Assembly: GCA_905250125.1 (NCBI GenBank)
Contig: CAJNOL010000227.1
Span: forward strand, 124,001-188,000
Origin: Rotaria sordida
Lineage: Eukaryota > Rotifera > Eurotatoria > Philodinida > Philodinidae
DNA: 64,000 nucleotides
Reading direction: 5' to 3'
Positions 12,093 to 22,701 of this stretch are shown here, one piece after another. The notes beneath the pieces were generated by a model. The model worked only from the letters and a program-made list of their open reading frames with translations, ran no database searches and had not been told where the DNA came from. Position 1 is the first letter of the stretch. Each line of letters opens with the position of its first letter. The translations under genes and the position numbers were made by a program.

Positions 12093-12284
12093 AGATACAA
12101 TGATGTTTCTGAATCTTTACGATCCATCCTAGCAAAATCTGCTTGTTTTCGCAGTCCGGAATCATCAATCTATGTACCAGTCTAAAACCTCTATCGATAT
12201 GAGTTTTATCGCTGTGCGACGGGATGATCTAAGAACTGATATTACTATAGTAACAATGATTCATTTAGATAAGATAAACAAATA

Positions 12285-13277
12285 ATGCAATATCAAAAGA
12301 TTGGACATACTGATATTGAAATATCTCGTGTAATTCTTGGTTGTGGATGTTTTGGTGGTATTGGTTCGGCTCCATCATTATTTAATCAAGGAGAAAATGA
12401 AGAACAAGCACATGAAATTCTTGATGCTGCTGTACATCTTGGTATAACAACATTTGATACGGCTGATGCTTATGGAGGCGGTAGAAGTGAATTATATATA
12501 GGAAATTGGTTAAAAAAATGTGATGAAAAAGTTAGAAATAATATAGTGTTGAGTTCAAAAACCTATAATCCAATTTTTGTTGGCGATAGTAAGGGATTAT
12601 CAAAAGAAAGAATATCAGAGAAAATTGATGGCACACTACAGCGTCTTGGAACAAAACAGTTGGATATGTATCTTTCGCATGAAATGGATGAAGAAACACC
12701 ATTAGAAGAAACACTTAGTTGTTTTAATGAATTACAAAAATGTGGAAAAATACGTGCATTTGGTGCATCAAATATTACTTGTGAAGAATTAGAAAAAAGC
12801 ATATCTATTTGTAATAATCTTGGTTTAAATAGATATGAATGGGTACAAAATCCAACGTCATTATTAAATTATCGAGAAGTTGAAAAAATGTTACAAATAT
12901 GCTCAAGATATGGTCTAGGCTTTACTCCTTATAGTCCATTAGCTGGCGGATGGTTAACAGGAAAATATCAAAAAGGTCTCAATTATGAACTTGGTTCTCG
13001 AATGACATTACGACCTGAACCATATGAAATTTATGTTAAACATCAAGATAGTATATATGATGGGTTAAATTCAATGAGAAAAATTAGTAAAGAACGATTT
13101 GGTAATATAAGTATTGCCGGTTTAAGTTTAGCTTGGTTACTTAGTGATTCTCGAATAACAGGAATAATTATTGGACCTCGCAAACCAGAGCACTTGGAAC
13201 CTATACGTGAAGCATTAAATACGCGTCTTAATGAAACTGATCGAATCGACTTAGCTAATTTATTTCCAGTATTGTAA
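12285..13277 (+). CDS. Aldo/keto reductase, intronless
   Basis: A 330-residue NAD(P)H-dependent oxidoreductase of the aldo/keto reductase superfamily, a TIM-barrel that reduces aldehydes and ketones in the cytosol. The full family length is present. It opens with YQKIGHTDIEISRVILGCG. The catalytic tetrad is visible: D58 and Y63 in TTFDTADAYGGGRSE, K92 in LSSKTYN and H132 in LDMYLSHEMDE. Cofactor-binding elements follow: GASN (about 160-163), Q/N at VQNP, YSPLAGGWLTGKY (about 217-229) and the C-terminal IIIGPRKPEHLEP, typical for binding the adenosine 2'-phosphate/diphosphate. The style resembles bacterial and fungal AKRs close to the L-glyceraldehyde 3-phosphate reductase/YajO group rather than animal AKR1. 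It has no intron and no signal peptide. Substrate cannot be told. AATAAA follows at 13420. Transfer origin is possible but not shown by sequence alone. Confidence 0.9.
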   Translation: MQYQKIGHTDIEISRVILGCGCFGGIGSAPSLFNQGENEEQAHEILDAAVHLGITTFDTADAYGGGRSELYIGNWLKKCDEKVRNNIVLSSKTYNPIFVGDSKGLSKERISEKIDGTLQRLGTKQLDMYLSHEMDEETPLEETLSCFNELQKCGKIRAFGASNITCEELEKSISICNNLGLNRYEWVQNPTSLLNYREVEKMLQICSRYGLGFTPYSPLAGGWLTGKYQKGLNYELGSRMTLRPEPYEIYVKHQDSIYDGLNSMRKISKERFGNISIAGLSLAWLLSDSRITGIIIGPRKPEHLEPIREALNTRLNETDRIDLANLFPVL

Positions 13278-14499
13278 ACCGATATTGTTGTGTATGCCCA
13301 TCGAATTTGAAGTTGATTTAATTTTCCATTTCAACTTCTAAGTATCCCTTCTTCAAAGAAAAATACTTATTATCAACGACTTTGGTGTGAAAAACAATGA
13401 TATGTCACGATTTTTTAAAAATAAATGATGAAGAAGATTAATTGAATCTTTATCTACAAATTTGTTCTTATAAATACCACTTCTTAACAAACAGAATATC
13501 TTAAGACAGAGGCTATGTCCTGCCCTTCTTTTTCCGACGGTTATGAAGTATTGTGTAATATTATACGTACTTTACCACATTGTGTAACGGCAGAGTAAAA
13601 GGAACTTTTGAAAAGTTCATCACAGATCCCCTCAAATGCCAAGCAGCTCAAAGTATAGGCGTTGATATGGATGTGGGGTGTTGGTGTAAGCGTGGAAGTG
13701 AATGTAAAAAGAACAGCAATAATCTACCTCACTCCCTCCAAACAGACTCTTCCCACTACACCCACATCCAAAAAAAAATGCTTACACCATCTCGTGTTTT
13801 ATTCATCGTTACTTAGTTTTGTTCTTGTTTATTTTCAATAAGCATAAGCAAAAAAAATATTACTCTCGATCAGTCTAGAAAAAGAGAAGTAAACCAATAC
13901 AAAAAAATCACTGTTCTTTTATCTAAAAGTAACACAAAAAAAACACTAATACATATGTATCCCAGGCAAAACGATGTCATATACATCCTCGAGTAGACGC
14001 AATCTATGTCATATTATGTTCATGCTTCTCTTTGTAGTTCAGACGAACAGTGAATTCTTGGTTCTTTTTTCTCTAACAAATTACAGTCATCATTTGTCGT
14101 AAATTTCATTACCGATAATCGACTAACAATACTAGAAAAATATCCTTAGCTATTCTTCATTTCTGGTATACTCTAAATGAAATTATTTTGCTAAATAGAT
14201 ATATACTGTTCTTAACAAGGTATTGTACTGAGAATACTTTTCCTTTTTTTCTCCTCGTCAATACATTTGATGAAGTTAAGTTTTTAACCAAAAATTCAGT
14301 GCTGAATTCTCTATGAAAATCTATTAACTATTATATTCAACAATCTCAAGGCAATTCATAATTCATGATATCACTATTGACAGATAACTTTAACAAACCT
14401 TATGTAAGTCTATCTCAGTAACATCCAAATTAAATGAATCTTAGAAAAACTCTACCGTTAACAAAGACTATTAAATGACCCTCAAGCCTACTAGCATCT
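13278..14499. other. Intergenic between aldo/keto reductase and inverted-end element
   Basis: Holds the 3' end of the reductase transcript and the hairpin at 13669-13769. The rest is AT-rich with no recognisable gene. Confidence 0.45.
13669..13769. repeat. Hairpin with telomere-like motifs
   Basis: GGATGTGGGGTGTTGGTGTA at 13669 faces CACTACACCCACATCC ending at 13769. The loop is ~60 bp and imperfectly paired. It belongs to the same family as the hairpins at 9036 and 26831. Confidence 0.5.
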
Positions 14500-16080
14500 A
14501 GAACCTCTCTTCTGTTTCATGCAAGCACCACAACTTATCGTCACTCACATGCATAGTAACATTTTATCTACGCATTGATATATTATTGAAACAGCTTGTT
14601 AAGTATAATTTTCTATAAAATACACTTAAATTCAAAAAAAAGTCTAAAAATAAGAAAAAGTACATAAAAACAAGGAAAATAAATCTTAAAACATTGAGTA
14701 ATATTCAGTTGAGTTATATAATAAGAATTTCATAGACTCTAATTGGATATTGTAATCGTATAAGAAAATAATAGTTGAATCTCTGGAATCCAGTTGGAAA
14801 TAGATTCTGAGAGATTTCATTGAAAACAAAAAAACGCTTGGCGATGATAAGAAGCATCTCAAAATAGTTATTGAAATCCGATTATAATTGTTTTAACATC
14901 TGACTAATAACTAGTTTATATTGGATAAGATCAATTAAAAAAACTATAGATATTTGTTAATGCGTAGAAAAATGAATTGGAAACAAGTTGCAAGTGTAAT
15001 TGTCTATTATACATAGGTGAAATTAATGAAAAGATTCTTAAATATTAATATCACGCACTTGTTATTTCATTAGAAATATCAAATAAAAGAATGAAAGACG
15101 AACATGAATTTATAGAACGACAAATATTATCAACACTTTTCAAAAATGAAAATTCTATTCAGAATAAAACAAATTGAATTTCTATTTTCAACAAAAGCAA
15201 TATTTTCATTTCTAAAATGAACTAATAAATATCATATTGCAAAATCATCAACAGAAATATTAAAAGCACTATCATAATCAATCTGTTTAACTGATTGACA
15301 TATAACAACTTCTGAAATAGAAAATATAATAAAACATCAACTAACTACGTAGAAAACTAGATATCCCTTTATGAATTAACAGATCTTCAACTGAGAATAT
15401 GACAAGGATCTTAGTCAGACAATGTGTCTCGATAAATGAATTGATTTTTTATATTGTTCAAATTTTTTCAAAGAAAATATTGTCAGACAAATATTTACTA
15501 TGACAATATGCTTGAAGTTTGGCAAACTATCTCCATCAAGAAAGGATACATATTGACGGTGGAAAGAAAAAATGAAAACGGCTACAGTAACGAACAACAA
15601 CAAAAAATTCATTAATACGATACTTGTCTAATGAAATTTCTTAGTTAAATATTTGTTTTTTTCTTTAACGTTATTTTTTATATTTACCAATCGATTTACA
15701 ATAGGACCTATTTTGAGATGCTTCTTCTTATCAATGTCAAACATTTTTTGTTTTCAATAAAATCTCTCAGAATCTATTTCCAACTGGATTTCAGAGATTC
15801 AACTATTATTTTCTTATACGATTACAATATCCAATTAGAGTTTAAGAAATTCTTTTTATATAACTCAACTGAATATTACTCAATGTTTTAAGATTTATTT
15901 ACCTTGTTTTTATGCACTTTTTCTTATTTTTAGACTTTTTTTTTTTTGATTTAAGTGTATTTTATAGAAAATTATACTTAACAAGGTATTTCAATAATGT
16001 ATCAATAAGTAAATAAAATGTTACTGTGCATGTTAGTGAAGATAAGTTGTGGTGCTTGCATAAAGTATAAGAGAGGTTCT
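14500..16080. mobile_element. Non-autonomous DNA element with ~370-bp inverted ends
   Basis: The left arm 14500-14867 and right arm 15708-16080 are reverse complements with scattered mismatches. The outermost bases are AGAACCTCTCT and AGAGAGGTTCT. The arms share GCAAGCACCACAACTTATC, TTATTTTCTTATACGATTAC and ATCTCTCAGAATCTATTTCC (as complements). The 840-bp middle has no recognisable transposase; the longest frame there is a 65-codon minus frame (15415-15612) with one hydrophobic segment. No sure target-site duplication was found; TA beside the left end is possible. Design fits a long-TIR, non-autonomous element. Confidence 0.75.
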
Positions 16081-16536
16081 GTATGTTGATCGAAGTGATC
16101 GTCGTTTGATGATCTTTGCTGACAGGATATTTTTTCCTAGGACTCGTACTCAATGACTGTTATTAGCATAGATTAAAAATAGTCCCAATCTTTTAATTAA
16201 AATTCTTTTTAATATAAACGATGAAGAGAGATTCAAAAAATGTCTCGATTTGTGAACGAAATCGCACATATGTTTTTTCTTTGATTACAATATTCTAAAC
16301 AATCTTTCATGTTATAGTATTCTGTCTGAAGATTAAGCAATAAAATGGTTAATTGATTATTTATAGACAATTGAAATTAGAATATTTTAATGAAAATTTT
16401 GCTTGATCAAACATATCGAAGAAATGACAATTGTGAGAGTATGATTATTTGTTGAGCAGCCGTTATTTATTATCGTTATTTTTATTTTTCTTGTGTTTTA
16501 TTTGATAATTTTATTTGGATTAGAGTCAAAACAGTA
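16081..16536. other. Upstream region of the first glutamate receptor
   Basis: AT-rich, 456 bp; no certain promoter element recognised. Confidence 0.35.
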
Positions 16537-19224
16537 ATGATATCTTCGTCGAATTTTCGATGTTTGTTATTATATTTTATATCTGGACAATTAAATCTAT
16601 ATTATATCAGAGCAGCTTGGCCATCGTCAAATTCTTCGAAGATTCAACTCTTAGGTCTTTTTGATAATGTATTCAATAGATCTGCATCTAGTGAATCATC
16701 TGTTCATATTCGAGCTATGTTTAAATCAGCTGTATTACTTTCTCAACAATATAATATAAAAATCGAAGAACAATTCATAGAATGGCAATCAGCAGAAACA
16801 ACTGGTAATGTAATCGATGCTCTTAGCAAAACATGTCAAGCATTGTCGTATTCAAATATCGTTGGTATTATTGGTCCAGCTTTATCAAGAGAAGCTCATT
16901 TAGTAGCTGATTTCGGTAGAACAATTGGTATACCTGTTATATCATATAGTGTAACTGATCCTGATTTATCTAATCGAAATGTTCATCGAAATTTTTATCG
17001 TACGGTTCCTTCAGATAATTCAGCTGCATTAGCAATTGCTAAATTATTTTTTCGATTTAATTGGACATCATGTATACTTATTCATCAAAATGATGCATTT
17101 GGAACTGGAGGAGCAAAAATAATAAATGAAGTATTTATTAATAATAATTTAATTGTTGAACAATTAATTATATTTGATATATTGACACTTCGTATTCGAG
17201 GTGATTTAAAAAGTTATTTAATAAATAGTCCAACTCGAATAGTTATTTTATGGGCTCAATCAATTTATATAAATTCTATTTTAGAAAATGCTATTCAATA
17301 TGATCTATTGGGTCCACAATTTACATGGATTTTAAGTTCAAGTATTTCATTAAAGAATTTTAATAGTACATTATATGAACAATTAATTGGATTATTTTCT
17401 ATTGAACCTGTTACAGCAAGTATTGTTAATGTGCCAATAAATACAACATTATTAAATGCAGCATATCAAATTTGGCAACAATATGAACCAGAAACATTTC
17501 CTGGTTCAACAAATGTGAATTTTTATGCACTATTTGCATTTGATGCAACATGGGCATTAATTAAAGCATTAGAAACAGTTTGTTCAACAATTAAAAATAA
17601 TTCTTATTCATGTTCATCTTTTATTGGATCTTCATTTTGTTTTCATCGACGTTTTGTTCATTCTGATTTATTATTAAATGCACTTTGTAGAGCCGATTTT
17701 CTTGGTGTATCTGGTCCTATTAAATTTAATTTTAATGTAACAGATCGAACTATTGGATCATATTATTATTTACAAAATGTTCAACCTTCTTCAAATGGTT
17801 TAAATTTTGTACCAGTATTAGAATATTCGGATACAACTGATTGGAAAACATTTAAACAGACCAATGTTTTTATTTGGCCAGGGAATTCATTAGAACCTCC
17901 TACTGGTCGAGCAATACTTAAAGGTGTTACTTTAAGAATTGGTGTTATTGAATCAATTCCATTTACAATAGTTACAAATATTATTGATGAGTTTGGACAG
18001 AGTACAACGAAATTAACTGGTTATGTACCTGATCTTATTGCAATATTAGCTGATAAAATTGGATTTACTCCAAATATTCAACTAGCACCATCAAATCAAA
18101 CATATTCGGGATTAATTCAAGCAGTTGTCAATGGTTATTATGATATTGTCATTGGGGATATTACAATTACTGCTACACGAAGAAAATTAGTTGCTTTTTC
18201 TAATGCTATATTTGATAATTCTTTACGTATTCTTATGCGAAAAACACCTGATGTCACTGTTGAATTATTATCATTTTTAAAACCATTTTCACGTAATCTT
18301 TGGTTATTAGTTTTAGGTGCTTGTATCTATGCTGGTTTATTAATTTGTGTTATAGAAAGAAAAGATAATAGAATATTTCAAAATCGATCAATATTTTCTC
18401 AAATAACCTTGAGTATTTGGTATTCTTTTGGTAATATAGTTGGATATGGTGTAGATTTTCATGTTAATACTGCTGCTGGACGTTTATTAACTACTGGTTT
18501 ATATATGTTAAGTTTAATATTATTAGCTACATACACTGCAAATTTAGCATCTGATTTAACTCTATCGAAATCAAAAGATATTATTTCAGGAATTAATGAT
18601 ATTAAAAATGGAAAAATTCCATTCAATCGTATAGGTATTCGTACTGGTACAGCTGGTGAAGATTATTATTTAAGAGAAATATCTGTTGGTAATCGAGGTT
18701 ATTATCCATTAAAATCTCTAAAAGAAATGTATGATAGTTTACTTGCTGGTACTATTGATGCATCTTTTATGGATATTGCCGCTGCTGAATATATTACTAA
18801 TAATATTTATTGTAACTTAACTTTAACTGGAGATGATTTTGATAAAGGAGATTACGGAATTGTTACTCCGAAAGAATGGTTATATTCGAAAGATTTAGAT
18901 GTTAATATTTTATTATTAAGAGAATCAGGTCAACTTGATGCTTTAAGACAAAAATGGTTTCAAAAAAGAAATTGTCCTAGTTTAGATGAAACATCAATTG
19001 CCATGCAAATTGATTCAATGGGTGGATTATTTTTAATTTTTACATTAATTAGTTTTCTATCATTATTATTATTTATATGGTCGAAACGTTTTATTATTAA
19101 AAATAATTTATTTAACTTGTTACGTCGAAAGAAATTCATATTGACAAAGAAAAAGAAAAAGAAAATGATAAAGCACTCCCGTAGAAAGTCTATAATACCT
19201 TCATCTACTGTTGTACAATTCTAA
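16537..19224 (+). CDS. Ionotropic glutamate receptor with K+-channel-like GYG pore signature
   Basis: An 895-residue ligand-gated channel subunit encoded by one exon. Order: signal peptide (about 1-27); amino-terminal LIVBP-like domain (about 35-440, with IIGPALSREAHLVADF); ligand-binding half S1 from LRIGVIE (~466); M1 (~588-606); pore loop; M3; S2; M4 (~829-851); short Lys-rich cytoplasmic tail. In S1, T543 and R548 of DITITATR match the receptor residues that grip the ligand alpha-carboxyl and amino groups. In S2, D746 (SFMDIAAAEY) stands where AMPA receptors have glutamate and GluN1 has aspartate. M3 has ATYTANLASDLT (664-675), the iGluR gate motif. The pore holds NIVGYGVDF with G636-Y637-G638, the K+-channel filter signature known in prokaryotic GluR0 and in Adineta vaga AvGluR1. 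K+ selectivity and the ligand are inferences. AATAAA lies at 19304. Confidence 0.93.
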   Translation: MISSSNFRCLLLYFISGQLNLYYIRAAWPSSNSSKIQLLGLFDNVFNRSASSESSVHIRAMFKSAVLLSQQYNIKIEEQFIEWQSAETTGNVIDALSKTCQALSYSNIVGIIGPALSREAHLVADFGRTIGIPVISYSVTDPDLSNRNVHRNFYRTVPSDNSAALAIAKLFFRFNWTSCILIHQNDAFGTGGAKIINEVFINNNLIVEQLIIFDILTLRIRGDLKSYLINSPTRIVILWAQSIYINSILENAIQYDLLGPQFTWILSSSISLKNFNSTLYEQLIGLFSIEPVTASIVNVPINTTLLNAAYQIWQQYEPETFPGSTNVNFYALFAFDATWALIKALETVCSTIKNNSYSCSSFIGSSFCFHRRFVHSDLLLNALCRADFLGVSGPIKFNFNVTDRTIGSYYYLQNVQPSSNGLNFVPVLEYSDTTDWKTFKQTNVFIWPGNSLEPPTGRAILKGVTLRIGVIESIPFTIVTNIIDEFGQSTTKLTGYVPDLIAILADKIGFTPNIQLAPSNQTYSGLIQAVVNGYYDIVIGDITITATRRKLVAFSNAIFDNSLRILMRKTPDVTVELLSFLKPFSRNLWLLVLGACIYAGLLICVIERKDNRIFQNRSIFSQITLSIWYSFGNIVGYGVDFHVNTAAGRLLTTGLYMLSLILLATYTANLASDLTLSKSKDIISGINDIKNGKIPFNRIGIRTGTAGEDYYLREISVGNRGYYPLKSLKEMYDSLLAGTIDASFMDIAAAEYITNNIYCNLTLTGDDFDKGDYGIVTPKEWLYSKDLDVNILLLRESGQLDALRQKWFQKRNCPSLDETSIAMQIDSMGGLFLIFTLISFLSLLLFIWSKRFIIKNNLFNLLRRKKFILTKKKKKKMIKHSRRKSIIPSSTVVQF

Positions 19225-21716
19225 TCATAAAACCCCCTTGAATTTGTTTTACTAGAAAATCGATCGACTTCTATGATGTTATTGTATTTTTAGTAATCGA
19301 AACAATAAAAAAAGAAACATCAGCAAGATTTTTCTGGACTGAATATTGGATGTTGAACTTGTTTATATTTAATAAATATATGGTTAAAAATATAGAAATA
19401 AAAAACAAATAGAAACAAAGTGAAAAATGATCCATTCTTGTCTGTATGTTGTCTACTCACTGTTTGTCTTGAATGGCTGATAGAAAATAAGTAAAATTTT
19501 AGACAATCATTCAGAATTAAATATGAAATTCTTCTATGTACTGAACGTATACGTTGAAAGCATTTATTGAATTTGTTTTTCGTAAGACCCTTTGTTGATC
19601 AAATTCATGATCTTGGTTAATACGCGATTACAACGATTGTGAATTGCTGCTATCAACTGAAACCTGTCATATTAGATCGAATAACCAAAACTTGAATGGC
19701 TTCTAGATATAGAAATTCTAGTTTTGTCAAATAATTTTGATAGTTTCTCATTCAATTTATTTTCTCTTTCGATCTGGGCTATTTTCTCTTTGGGTCTGAA
19801 CTATTTCTCTTTGAAAGTGATTCATTTTCTTTAAACCATTGAGTAAAAACGGCTAACTACTCGTAATGAAAATTTTCAGGGAGAAAGCTATAACATAATA
19901 ACAAATTTAGAGGGGAGAAATTCCTCCTCTTTTTTTCCCCCCCCCCCCCCCCCAATCGTAGAGCCTGTTGTAGAGAATGACTTGGAAGATAGTACAATGT
20001 TCTAAATACATGGAATACGAAGAAATATTCTGTGACTAAATTTCACAATGGTAATATGCTTTGCTTTTGATTTCCGTAAGAATTGCATTAGCAGCTCTTC
20101 AGACTGTATTTGGTGAATATTTTTATTGGCATTATATACCATTGCTAAGATTGCATTCCAATAGATAAAATGAAAGTAATTATATTCTATCAAAGAATAG
20201 AAAACAATCGGATTATTAGATATTATTTAGATTTTAATTCGTGCTACCAAATAATTCTACTAATTATTCATTTATTTAGAACTTCACTATATGAATGTAG
20301 TATAGAAAGCGTCAATCTGAATCATGACGATACAATTAATGGGTTCATTATTATTTCAGATCTTCTGTTCTTTTCATTACTAAATATAAAATAAAACTCT
20401 GAAACTTATTAAATTTCCAGTTTGAAAAATGACTTCAATCACAAATATGCTTAAAGTTGAAGTTGACAGATTCTGAAATCGATAATTTGACTGATCTGCA
20501 GTCTGTATGAACTGAAATCAGGTAAGACTAAGCCTATAGAAACCAAAAACAAGTGAGGCTCAAGCCTCACCGAGTCTATAGGCTTCACCACCACTGCTTA
20601 CATTCACATTCTCAAAATGGTGTATTTATGAATAAAAGAGTCACATTCATTTATTGATTTCCTGTGTATATTCTTTCAACATTATTTTATTATTTTGAAA
20701 TATCACGTCTTTCAAAAGAAAAAATTAAAAATCATTCTTAATAAATGTAATTATTATAATCGATACAAATATAATAAGAATACTTAATTTTGAAGTTGGA
20801 AGAGCTGAATTATATAAACTTCCATGACATCACATTCATTCAATATCATTCTAATGTGATACCATTTGCACTTATCATTTTTACATGATATTAATCTTCA
20901 ATGATGTTATTCATCTACGCTTATCGATCAACTCTTGATATAATTTTCTCTTTCCTTTTTATTTTATATGTGCACTTGATTCGAATGTAATATTGAAGTT
21001 GGTTGATAAAAAGAATGTTTGTGTGAACTAATAATAGTGTTGAAATAAAGATCTATTCAACAAGTAACGGAACTAGGCATTGATCGAAGTATATTAAAGA
21101 ACAATCAGAGCAATGATCAAGTAACAACTGTCCCTTAACTATTCACACACAATTTAATCACATTAAAATCCGTTATAGATATCATAGCAACATTCATATC
21201 CTCAAAATGTTTTCGAAACTAACTAAATTAACAATGTAGTGAGCTATAATAAGAAATTAAAATAACAACATACATGTACGTTTGATTGAAGAGAAAAACA
21301 ACACAGGTACATATTTTATGTCAAAGAACGCACAAGCCAGAAAAAGAAAAAGACAAGTGAAACGCATGTCAGAGAAGGACACAATAAAAATTAAAAAAAT
21401 ACGAAGAGTCAAGGAAATATATAAAAAGAATTAGAAGAATAACTACATCGTTTACTGTTAAATAGACAAGACTTACAAATATTGATTAGTTTAATTAATG
21501 TGTCTTATATTCTCAGAGAATTATTCGAATATTCATAAATTTTAGAAATGTCATGTATAAGAGTGAGATGGATCTTTGTAAATACTAATTTCATAATCTT
21601 ATTCAGTAAAATCAAATTATAGACAAGAAGAATAGTAGATAAGATCTTTTAATATACATTGTATTCATAGCAAATTCTATATTATTTTTTATTTTCGACT
21701 TTGTTATTTTCAACAG
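19225..21716. other. Intergenic stretch
   Basis: Contains a run of about 16 C at ~19938-19953, pyrimidine-rich TTTCTCTTTG repeats near 19750-19830, and a nested hairpin at 20530-20586 (listed). Short frames such as 20170-20394 (+) show no domain. No gene recognised. Confidence 0.45.
20530..20586. repeat. Nested hairpin
   Basis: The outer pair is AAGCCTATA / TATAGGCTT and the inner pair is GTGAGGCT / AGCCTCAC, with CA between the inner arms. It could be a small MITE remnant or an RNA hairpin; no transcript evidence. Confidence 0.45.
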
Positions 21717-22546
21717 CAATTCTATTATGTTTGTAAACTAGTCTGTGTTGATAAAGCTCATGTTAAAAAATACGGAATATTATCCTCTCAATCATATAAA
21801 ACATTCTTTCGTCGTAATGTTTTTCATCTAGAAGTTTGTCGTTTCTTATAATTCTATACATTATTTCTAATGAATATCGTTATATGTTTGAATAGACAAC
21901 TCATTTATGTCGCTGTAATGGTCAATGTGAAGTGAATATGTTATTAAGACATGTCTCTGCGCATTATGTCGTCTTATTAAATGTTTCTTTTTTCAGTTAG
22001 TATGAGTAGCAATCTGATTTATAAGGAAGAACTATATTTTCTAAAAAATCATCATCAACAACTAAATTTAACCAAAATAAAGTGTCCAAATATAAAACAA
22101 GAATACTATGTCGAGTTTTACTTAAAACTTTCGAGATATTTTTCAAGAATATATATTCTTTTTTTTTTAGTCTATATCTCATATACCAGTATTAAATCTG
22201 CTACGTGATTTCCAAGCACTTTGTATCAAAGAACAACAATCGCTTATCTAACGAAATTTACATGATCTTAGTAGTTTATATCCATATTGAATACTTCGTA
22301 ATACTGTTTTCTTTTTTCATAATTCTTAGTATATTCATGCTTTTGAAGTAATTATATGCTTTATCAATATGGTCATCATAAAATAATTATTCGTTTTAGT
22401 AAACTTATTACAGATGTAATTGATGTTAATAAACGTACAATACATGCTCATACAAGTTATGAAGTTCATCATGATTTGATTGAGAAAATCGTTGACAAAA
22501 TAAAACAAAATCTTGTTATCGATCAAAATCAACTGATCACATTATG
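21717..22546 (+). pseudogene. Relic of a nuclear receptor (DNA-binding domain and parts of the ligand-binding domain)
   Basis: Four exon-like blocks with splice signals remain. Block 1 (21717-21833): CKLVCVDKA, YGILSSQSYKTFFRRNVF, which aligns with the first zinc finger CxxC...YGxxxCexCKgFFRR; two zinc cysteines have become Ser and Tyr, and the first pair has an extra residue. Block 2 (21896-~22120): HLCRCNGQCEVNMLLRH, the second finger with its C-x5-C pair; the last pair and CRLIKCF appear only in another frame, so there is a frameshift, and a second shift precedes SVSMSSNLI. Block 3 (from 22171): LNLLRDFQALCIKEQQSLI then a stop. Block 4 (from 22330): YGHHKIIIRFSKLITDV, like helix 10-11 of a ligand-binding domain. 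The intron between blocks 1 and 2 is 62 nt. With these lesions the gene cannot encode a normal receptor. The receptor subfamily is unclear. Confidence 0.7.
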
Positions 22547-22666
22547 AGGAAAGACGTTGCCATGTATATAGTTGTAGTTCTCATTTTTTGCTTTATTAGA
22601 GTGAGAAATATTATAGAAATTTATTTGAAATATTTTGATTTGAAAACAAAAAAAAAGTGAAAAAGT

Positions 22667-22701
22667 TGTCTCTTAACTACTATCATTGTCTTCATCGTGT
22701 T
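22667..22701. repeat. 35-bp direct repeat, copy 1
   Basis: The stretch starting TGTCTCTTAACTACTATCAT is found again without change at 24421-24455. Copy 1 covers the 3' flank and touches the stop codon of the cupin gene (minus). Both copies follow an A-rich run. Confidence 0.75.

Noticed and set aside
19938-19953. Poly-C run as a G-quadruplex or i-motif control site
   Set aside because: A single run in an intergenic stretch with no nearby start; could equally be a sequencing or slippage product.
22421-22532. Independent small gene on either strand at 22335-22547
   Set aside because: The plus frame reads as the end of a nuclear-receptor ligand-binding domain and belongs to the relic at 21717-22546; the minus frame is its shadow.
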